Shown here: in pieces, positions 1 to 4,481 of the stretch
Numbering within the stretch: the first letter of the stretch is position 1
Layout: every line of letters begins with the position of its first letter
Assembly (NCBI GenBank): GCA_023487865.1
Contig: JAMDBG010000130.1
Location: forward strand, 1-8,219
Origin: Deltaproteobacteria bacterium
Lineage (GTDB): Bacteria; Desulfobacterota; Syntrophia; Syntrophales; UBA5619
Reading direction: 5' to 3'
DNA length: 8,219 nucleotides
Position numbers and translations under genes: made by a program
Notes under the pieces: model-generated
Databases searched by the model: none
The model's input: the letters and a program-made list of their open reading frames with translations, nothing else
Told to the model about the DNA's origin: nothing

Positions 1-1119
1 AACGGGCGATCCCTCGTCATGGACGTCCTGGAAACCGCCCAGGAGATGGAACGAGAGGGGAAAGACATCATCCACCTTGAAGTGGGAGAGCCCGATTTCG
101 ACACACCGGAATGTATCAAGGATGCCTGTATCCGTGCCCTGCAGGAAGGGAAAACCCATTATACCCACAGCCTTGGCCTCCTGGAACTGAGAGAAGCGAT
201 CTGCGACCATTACCGGAAACGGTATGGTGTGATCGTTTCGCCGGATCAAATCCTCGTTACTTCCGGCACTTCGCCGGCCATGATGATCCTCTTCGCCACA
301 CTTCTGGAGAAGGGCTCTGAAGTCATCATCTCCGACCCCCACTATGCCTGCTATCCGAACTTCATCCGATTTTTCGAGGGATCGCCCGTTTGTATTCCGG
401 TCCATGAGTGCGACGGTTTTCAGTACACGGCCGCTGCGATCCGGGAGAGGATCTCACCGCGAACACGGGCGATCCTGATCAATTCCCCCTCCAACCCGAC
501 GGGTAATCTCCTGGGCAGGGAAAGGATGGCGGAGATCGCCTCACTCGGGATTCCGATCATCTCCGATGAGATCTATCATGGCCTCGTATATGAAGATGAA
601 GAACACAGTATCCTGGAGTTTACCGACAACGCCTTCGTCCTGAACGGCTTTTCCAAGGCCTATGCGATGACGGGCTGGCGGCTGGGATACCTGATCGCGC
701 CCCGCGCGTTTATGCGGCCGATGCAGAAAATTCAGCAGAATCTCTTCATCTCCCCGAACGCCTTCGTCCAGTGGGCCGGGGTAGCCGCCCTCCGTGAAGC
801 GGGCCAGGATGTCCTCCGCATGAGAACGATCTACAATGAGAGGCGAATATTCATGATCCGGCGGCTCCGGGAGATGGGACTGGGAATTTGCGTCGAACCC
901 ACCGGTGCCTTCTATGTCCTCGGAAATATCACGTCCTTTTCACAGAACTCCTATGAGACCGCTTTCGACATCCTGAAGCGGGCCCACGTCGGCGTGACCC
1001 CCGGCATCGATTTCGGCAAGAACTGTGAGGGCTACCTGCGCTTCTCCTATGCCAACTCCCTGGCGAATATTGAGGAGGGGATGAACCGCCTGGCGCAATA
1101 CCTGAAGAAGCGGAATTGA
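1..1119 (+). CDS. Class I/II PLP-dependent aminotransferase, 5' end cut by the window
   Basis: A cytoplasmic fold-type I pyridoxal-phosphate aminotransferase (AspC/PatB-like, COG0436 type) that moves amino groups between an amino acid and a 2-oxo acid; the substrate cannot be told from sequence. The reading frame is open to base 1, so the ATG at base 19 is probably internal: family members usually have about 15-25 residues before this point, and the family motif GEPDFDTP falls only at 23-30 when counted from that Met. On the same numbering I see SPSNPTG at 156-162 (Asn159 contacts the cofactor), SDEIY at 182-186 (Asp183 pairs with the pyridine nitrogen), the Schiff-base Lys213 in GFSKAYAMTGWRLGY, and a C-terminal Arg341 in RFSYANS that should bind the substrate carboxylate. 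All catalytic residues are intact. The C-terminus is complete. An SDR gene follows 37 bp downstream on the same strand and may be co-transcribed. Confidence 0.93.
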   Translation, partial: NGRSLVMDVLETAQEMEREGKDIIHLEVGEPDFDTPECIKDACIRALQEGKTHYTHSLGLLELREAICDHYRKRYGVIVSPDQILVTSGTSPAMMILFATLLEKGSEVIISDPHYACYPNFIRFFEGSPVCIPVHECDGFQYTAAAIRERISPRTRAILINSPSNPTGNLLGRERMAEIASLGIPIISDEIYHGLVYEDEEHSILEFTDNAFVLNGFSKAYAMTGWRLGYLIAPRAFMRPMQKIQQNLFISPNAFVQWAGVAALREAGQDVLRMRTIYNERRIFMIRRLREMGLGICVEPTGAFYVLGNITSFSQNSYETAFDILKRAHVGVTPGIDFGKNCEGYLRFSYANSLANIEEGMNRLAQYLKKRN

Positions 1120-1146
1120 GGCATGAACAACTGTCAGAAAAAGCTT

Positions 1147-1152
1147 GGAGGG
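1147..1152 (+). promoter_or_regulatory. Shine-Dalgarno that fixes the start of the first SDR
   Basis: GGAGGG lies 4-5 bases before the ATG at 1157. This supports that ATG rather than the in-frame TTG at 1145, which overlaps the site itself. No promoter is obvious in the 37-bp gap, so the SDR is probably read from the aminotransferase transcript. Confidence 0.75.
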
Positions 1153-1156
1153 ATCG

Positions 1157-1912
1157 ATGAATTCAAATAGCAAGGTCGCCGTCGTCACCGGCGCGGGAAG
1201 CGGTATTGGCAAGGCGGTTGCGCTCGCATTGTTGAAAGAGGGCTACAGTGTGGCGCTTGCCGGGCGGCGCAGGGAACGGCTGGAACAGGCGGCGAACGAA
1301 TCGGGAGCGGGTTCGCGTGCATTGGCGATTCCCACCGATGTGAGCAGGCCCGAGGCGGTCCGCGCCCTGTTCGCAACAACGCAGGCGACATTCGGCCGCC
1401 TCGATCTGCTGTTCAACAATGCCGGCGCTTTTACACCGGCGACGCCGACTGAGGAGCTTGACTACGAAACATGGAAAGCGGCGGTGGATACCAATCTCAC
1501 CGGCGCGTTCCTGTGCGCACAGCAGGCGATCAAACTGATGAAGACCCAGGTTCCGCGCGGCGGCCGCATCATCAACAACGGATCGATCTCGGCCTATTCA
1601 CCGCGTCCCAACTCCGCACCCTACACGGCGACCAAACACGCCATCCTCGGGCTGACCAAATCGATCTCGCTGGACGGCCGCAAATACGACATTGCCTGCG
1701 GCCAGATCGATATCGGCAATGCCGCGACCGAACTCACGGCGAAGAGATCGGAAGAGCGTCGTCAGGCAAACGGCGATATTGTCCCCGAACCACTGATGGA
1801 TGTCCGGCACGTCGCCAGTGCGGTCGTCTACATGGCGAGCCTGCCGCTGGAGGCAAACGTCCAGTTCCTAACTGTCATGGCGACTGAAATGCCGTTTCTC
1901 GGCCGGGGCTGA
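1157..1912 (+). CDS. Short-chain dehydrogenase/reductase (classical SDR)
   Basis: A 251-residue NAD(P)-dependent oxidoreductase of the classical SDR family with a single Rossmann domain, expected to be cytoplasmic and a homotetramer or dimer; the substrate is unknown. Visible motifs: TGAGSGIG at 11-18 (dinucleotide binding), basic residues Arg37-Arg39 right after the second beta strand (suggesting NADP(H)), NNAG at 87-90, Asn113 in DTNLTG, and the catalytic set Ser143, Tyr156 and Lys160 (YTATK) with the usual Ser-x12-Tyr spacing. After the active site it has GQIDIGNAATEL in place of the common PG motif, and it ends in a TEMPFLGRG tail. That combination is a recognisable SDR subgroup, but without an assigned reaction that I know. 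It looks richer in GC and in GCG/CGC codons than the aminotransferase before it and the minus-strand genes after it, a possible sign of separate origin. It ends 6 bp from the convergent radical SAM gene. Confidence 0.93.
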   Translation: MNSNSKVAVVTGAGSGIGKAVALALLKEGYSVALAGRRRERLEQAANESGAGSRALAIPTDVSRPEAVRALFATTQATFGRLDLLFNNAGAFTPATPTEELDYETWKAAVDTNLTGAFLCAQQAIKLMKTQVPRGGRIINNGSISAYSPRPNSAPYTATKHAILGLTKSISLDGRKYDIACGQIDIGNAATELTAKRSEERRQANGDIVPEPLMDVRHVASAVVYMASLPLEANVQFLTVMATEMPFLGRG

Positions 1913-1918
1913 CAACCA

Positions 1919-3055
1919 TCAAACTCCGAATGCCTTGTAACAGGTTTGGCAGAGTTCGGACAGTTCGGGAGGTTTCTTGGGTGTTATGTCATTGAGCATG
2001 GACGTGCTGATGTTGGATAACACGTCCAAAAGCTGCACTGCACTCACCTCGGCTTTTTTTCGCTCTTCGAAGATTTGACGAAATTTTCTATAGGAATCCT
2101 TCTTCCAGACCGTAAGGAAATCCTCTTCCCGGATGTTTCCAAAAGAGGTCTGAGGGACATGGACCTCGCGATTCCTGAAAATTCGGCGAATGTCACCTTT
2201 CTTGGGAATCATCAGATATGGGCAGGGCGCCACCATGCCACCCGCCGAGAAGAACACCCTGACATGGGGATTTTGTTCACACACCAGTTTTTCTTCGACT
2301 TTCAAGGGGAGGGTTTTGACCGCAAGATTCAGTTCTTTCGCCAACCTGTGGATCTCTTCGACACTTTTCTCAAAGATGCCGGTGGGAGATTCATGATAGA
2401 AGGCGCGCAGGATGTTGCAGCGTTCATCCGGCAGGTAATCGAGGTTATGGAATATGACCTCATCCACCCCCATTTTTGCCGCCAGGGAAACAAATCCGGG
2501 AAGCTCCTTCATATTCATCCGGGTCATGGGGAAAGACAGCTTCACTTTGGGGGTGCCGGAGCTGCGGGCGTTTCTTTTACGAACCAATCCTTCAACCTGC
2601 TCCGTTATCCTCATGAAACCGGCTCCGGTCGAGAGGGTTTCCTGAACCTCATGTGTGGCCGCTTCCAGGAAGACCACCAGCAAATCCAGATCGGTCGATA
2701 GCAACTGTCCGGAAACGGCCTCATTTAAATGTGTGCCGTTGGTGGATAGGCCCGTCAGACAGCCCTTGTCTTTCGCCAGGCGAAGCATGGAAAAGATATG
2801 CTCGTTTTCCATCGGATCCCCCCATCCGTAAAAGGAAACCCATTGGGTCAGATGGAAATATTGTGCTATCTTTTCAAATGTTTCCATAGACATGTTCCGA
2901 AAGATCCATCGCTCCCCGAATATTTCGCGGGGACAGGTCGGGCATTCCAATGCGCTGTAAGTGGAAGCCTCGATCTGGAATGCCTCAAAGCCCCGATGCG
3001 GTTTTTTAAAAATGTCTGCCAGCCTGTTTAACATGGTCATCTGAAGAAAAGTCAT
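1919..3055 (-). CDS. Radical SAM/SPASM-like protein with a missing cluster cysteine
   Basis: A 378-residue protein with the architecture of a radical SAM enzyme plus a C-terminal SPASM-like region. Around residues 28-43 it has the usual strand IEAST followed by a cysteine motif, but the expected CxxxCxxC reads Ser34-x3-Cys38-x2-Cys41. The first ligand of the SAM-binding 4Fe-4S cluster is serine (codon AGC). Other landmarks fit the fold: YGWGDP at 76-81 in the position of the GGEP motif, LSTNGT at 103-108, and a C-terminal pattern of Cys259, AGGMVAPC (Cys278), FGN at 305-307, a W/Y/FR stretch near 317-326, and Cys369-x2-Cys372, which resembles SPASM auxiliary-cluster ligands. Substrate unknown; no RiPP precursor or partner enzyme is evident nearby. 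The start is uncertain: ATGs at 3055, 3040 and 3034 all lack a good Shine-Dalgarno. The protein could be an active variant, an inactive paralogue, or carry a point mutation or sequencing error. Confidence 0.85.
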   Translation of the reverse strand: MTFLQMTMLNRLADIFKKPHRGFEAFQIEASTYSALECPTCPREIFGERWIFRNMSMETFEKIAQYFHLTQWVSFYGWGDPMENEHIFSMLRLAKDKGCLTGLSTNGTHLNEAVSGQLLSTDLDLLVVFLEAATHEVQETLSTGAGFMRITEQVEGLVRKRNARSSGTPKVKLSFPMTRMNMKELPGFVSLAAKMGVDEVIFHNLDYLPDERCNILRAFYHESPTGIFEKSVEEIHRLAKELNLAVKTLPLKVEEKLVCEQNPHVRVFFSAGGMVAPCPYLMIPKKGDIRRIFRNREVHVPQTSFGNIREEDFLTVWKKDSYRKFRQIFEERKKAEVSAVQLLDVLSNISTSMLNDITPKKPPELSELCQTCYKAFGV

Positions 3056-3222
3056 GCATTCAAGTCGAGCGGCACAGCGAAAAACAGAATTCCCTCTCCT
3101 GGGGGCCGATCCGGTAAGGACATTTTTTTACACAATCGCTGGTTTTTGTTTATCTCTGCAGCATTCCCTGCAAGAGCGGGAAAGGACGCAAGAAACGGGG
3201 TGATCCGCTTTGCGATCGCAGC
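3056..3222. other. Intergenic gap between the second SDR and the radical SAM gene
   Basis: This 167-bp gap lies between two minus-strand genes. It contains a perfect 10-bp palindrome TGCGATCGCA (3211-3220) just after the SDR stop, and a 5-bp hairpin with TGCAG/CTGCA arms near 3158-3173. On the minus strand AGGAGAGGG (3092-3100) sits about 36 bases before the radical SAM ATG, too far to serve it. I see no convincing terminator (no stem followed by a T run in the right direction) and no clear promoter, so read-through from the SDR gene is possible. Confidence 0.4.
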
Positions 3223-3993
3223 CTAAGGTCGAGAAATGAGAAATTTCACCTCTTTATCGTCAAAGGATAAATATTCTCCGTTAATCCCGTCGGCGGCATC
3301 GGATGCCAGAAAGAGGATCAGTTTTGCCGGCTCATCCGGCGATCCAAGAATACCCTCCTCCTTGAGCCTCTCGAACATATCGGTACCGATCGCTTTTGTC
3401 CCGGCCTTTCTGATATCCTCCTGCATTCGGGTATCCATGACGCCGGGATGAATGACATTGACCTGGATATTGTAGTCTTTGAGTTCGCGGGACAACTGCT
3501 TGGAGAAATGGATAAGTCCTGCCTTGGCAACCATGTAAGGGGTCAAATTCGGCCTGAGCGTCAGGGTAGTGGCCACATTGATGATTTTTCCCGCCCTCTT
3601 TTCCATCATCGTCGGAAGGACGGCTTTTGCACACAGGAAAGCCGAGGTCAAGTTGATCCTCAAGACTTGCTCCCAGTCCGCCAGTGAGGTGCTGTGAATG
3701 GGGCCAATGGGGCCTCTCGCCCCGGCGTTGTTGACCAATATATCAATTGTACCGTAGGTCTCCAGGGTCTGTTTTACCAGTTGGTTGACCTGATCCTCGT
3801 CGGAGACATCCGTTGGGATGGCGATGGCCTCTTTTCTCAGGGAACGCAGTTGTGCGGCGACCTGGTCGATTTCTTCCCTGCTCTTGGCAGCCAGGGCGAG
3901 TTTCGCTCCCTGCCGGCCAAAAGCGAGGGCAACGGAACGGCCCAACCCTCTTCCGGCTCCGGTGACGATCGCGACTTTATCCTGTAATTTCAT
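3223..3993 (-). CDS. Short-chain dehydrogenase/reductase with Thr at the catalytic Ser position
   Basis: A 256-residue classical SDR, a cytoplasmic NAD(P)-dependent oxidoreductase of unknown substrate. The ATG at 3993 is chosen because MKLQDKVAIVTGAG is the normal family N-terminus and GGGGA precedes it; the alternative GTG at 4038 would leave an 8-base leader without a ribosome site. Motifs: TGAGRGLG at 11-18, Lys37/Arg39 after the second strand (NADP preference likely), NNAG at 89-92 region (Asn88-Gly91), Asn114 in RINLTSAF, Tyr153-x3-Lys157 (YMVAK), and HPG at 182-184. The segment that normally carries the catalytic serine reads INVATTLTLRP. Aligned on IIN, the serine position is Thr142, and the loop to Tyr153 is two residues shorter than usual. 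It has its own promoter and operator-like dyad upstream and may be co-transcribed with the radical SAM gene 167 bp downstream. Fatty-acid, alcohol or acyl-CoA-linked substrates are all possible; none is shown. Confidence 0.92.
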   Translation of the reverse strand: MKLQDKVAIVTGAGRGLGRSVALAFGRQGAKLALAAKSREEIDQVAAQLRSLRKEAIAIPTDVSDEDQVNQLVKQTLETYGTIDILVNNAGARGPIGPIHSTSLADWEQVLRINLTSAFLCAKAVLPTMMEKRAGKIINVATTLTLRPNLTPYMVAKAGLIHFSKQLSRELKDYNIQVNVIHPGVMDTRMQEDIRKAGTKAIGTDMFERLKEEGILGSPDEPAKLILFLASDAADGINGEYLSFDDKEVKFLISRP

Positions 3994-4026
3994 GGCATCC
4001 CCGAAATCTTTGAAGTGATACCCAAG

Positions 4027-4039
4027 AGTGACTGTCACT
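4027..4039. promoter_or_regulatory. Operator-like inverted repeat at the second SDR promoter
   Basis: AGTGAC-T-GTCACT is a perfect 6-1-6 dyad. It lies about +7 to +19 from the transcription start predicted by the adjacent promoter, a position where a bound repressor would block initiation or early elongation. An additional AAGTGA at 4013-4018 repeats the half-site. The regulator is unknown and none is encoded in the window. Confidence 0.5.
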
Positions 4040-4052
4040 TTTATAAGGAGTG

Positions 4053-4081
4053 AAAATAAGAAATGCAGCCCTTTATGTCAA
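4053..4081 (-). promoter_or_regulatory. Sigma-70-type promoter of the second SDR gene
   Basis: On the minus strand a consensus -35 TTGACA (4076-4081) is followed after exactly 17 bp by TATTTT (4053-4058), four of six matches to TATAAT. The start of transcription should fall near 4046, giving a leader of about 50 bases to the ATG at 3993. It begins 14 bp after the end of the candidate selenoprotein frame, so the two genes look like neighbours with separate starts. Confidence 0.65.
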
Positions 4082-4094
4082 GGAGTTTTTGTCG

Positions 4095-4244
4095 TCACGT
4101 GTTGTGTTCGATCTTCTTTTCTTCTCTGCTCTCGACCGAGCAGGACTGCTTCAGTCAGGTGGAGACACCCAGTTTCGGCAAAAGCCATCCCTGAATTATG
4201 AACCAAGCCCCCAGGACAAGCAGCCATACCAGCCAGTCGCTCAT
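4095..4244 (-). CDS. Candidate miniature membrane selenoprotein (TGA at 4155-4157 read as Sec)
   Basis: A very small gene on the minus strand. From ATG 4244 the first in-frame stop, TGA at 4155-4157, would give 29 residues: MSDW, a strongly hydrophobic helix over about 4-22 rich in Trp and Leu, then LPKLGVST. If TGA is read as selenocysteine the frame continues 19 more residues, giving 49 in all: Sec30 followed by LKQSCSV (Cys35, a Sec-x4-Cys pair), then a hydrophilic Glu/Lys/Arg-rich tail to a TGA at 4095. Support: a perfect Shine-Dalgarno at ideal spacing, a SECIS-like hairpin right after the TGA, and an extended frame that ends just before the next promoter. The basic tail suggests it faces the cytoplasm. 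I infer a redox role from Sec/Cys only; partner and reaction are unknown. The alternative is a plain 29-residue single-helix peptide ending at 4155. No selenocysteine machinery genes are in the window. Confidence 0.65.
4126..4157 (-). promoter_or_regulatory. Putative bacterial SECIS element with its UGA codon
   Basis: Read on the minus strand, UGA (4157-4155) is followed by an 11-base spacer, then CUGCUC-GGUCGA-GAGCAG (4143-4126): a perfect 6-bp stem with a six-base loop. The loop begins with GG and contains GGUC, as does the apical loop of the E. coli fdhF SECIS, and it starts 17 bases after the UGA, within the range known for SelB-binding elements. No T run follows on either strand, so a terminator is unlikely. 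Confidence 0.62.
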
Positions 4245-4249
4245 GTTGA

Positions 4250-4256
4250 CCTCCTT
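4250..4256 (-). promoter_or_regulatory. Strong Shine-Dalgarno of the small membrane gene
   Basis: AAGGAGG on the minus strand, 5 bases before ATG 4244. It is the best ribosome site in the window and the main reason to accept so short a reading frame as a gene. Confidence 0.8.
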
Positions 4257-4382
4257 GACGATCGCTGTTTGAGTTTCGGAGTGTCAGGCTTTCCCATCGG
4301 CATGTTTCACCGATTCCTGTATCTCCGTACAGCGCTCCTATACTGCAAATATGTTTTGTCTCCTGCAGATTACCATGCTATT

Positions 4383-4429
4383 GATTCCCTGCAATGGTGC
4401 CATTCCTATACCCCCCCTTGCAGGGAGTC
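4383..4429. repeat. Long imperfect inverted repeat in the divergent control region
   Basis: GATTCCCTGCAA (4383-4394) and TTGCAGGGAGTC (4418-4429) are complementary over 12 bp with one T/G mismatch, separated by 23 bp. The interval contains a shorter dyad AATGG-TG-CCATT (4393-4404), a minus-strand TATAGG and a run of seven C (4411-4417). It directly abuts the FNR-like box. It may be a regulator site or a hairpin in an RNA read through it; no T run makes it a clear terminator. Confidence 0.55.
4405..4410 (-). promoter_or_regulatory. Possible -10 element for the small membrane gene
   Basis: TATAGG on the minus strand lies 27.5 bp from the centre of the FNR-like box, about 2 bp closer than the standard class II activation geometry (box centred at -41.5). 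It would start a transcript near 4398 with a leader of about 150 bases to ATG 4244. A second TATAGG occurs nearer the gene at 4337-4342, so the choice is open. Confidence 0.3.
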
Positions 4430-4447
4430 ATTGATCTGGATCAATGA
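4428..4447. promoter_or_regulatory. FNR/CRP-family binding site
   Basis: TTGAT-CTGG-ATCAA (4431-4444) matches the FNR consensus TTGAT-N4-ATCAA exactly, and the symmetry extends to 9-bp arms (TCATTGATC and GATCAATGA) around a 2-bp centre. FNR-type regulators respond to oxygen or, in DNR/NNR relatives, to nitric oxide. The centre is about 44 bp before the ABC start codon and 193 bp before the small minus-strand gene. On the plus strand it overlaps a poor -35 (TTGATC) with TAAAAT at 4452-4457 after only 15 bp, a geometry that favours repression; on the minus strand it fits activation roughly. Confidence 0.72.
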
Positions 4448-4481
4448 AAAGTAAAATAATTGGTTCGATTTTCGAAAAGAC

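Noticed and set aside
1145..1156. Upstream TTG start for the first SDR
   Set aside because: The TTG overlaps the GGAGGG that serves the ATG at 1157, and MNSNSKVAVVTG is the natural family N-terminus.
2075..2701. 208-codon plus-strand frame inside the radical SAM gene
   Set aside because: It is antisense to a protein with recognisable radical SAM landmarks and shows no family features of its own.
3056..3100. Extended or leader reading frame before the radical SAM gene using AGGAGAGGG at 3092-3100
   Set aside because: No ATG, GTG or TTG lies in frame within reach of that site; only non-standard codons would start there.
3186..3210. Weak stem (AAGCGG/CCGTTT) after the second SDR stop as a terminator
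   Set aside because: The stem needs a G-U pair, is short, and is not followed by a T tract.
4126..4143. The 6-bp hairpin as a transcription terminator
   Set aside because: No run of T follows the stem on either strand, and its position and loop fit a SECIS element better.
4050..4454. 134-codon plus-strand frame starting with GTG in the control region
   Set aside because: It has no good ribosome site or recognisable motif, runs antisense to the better supported small gene, the SDR promoter and the inverted repeat, and reads across the FNR-like box.
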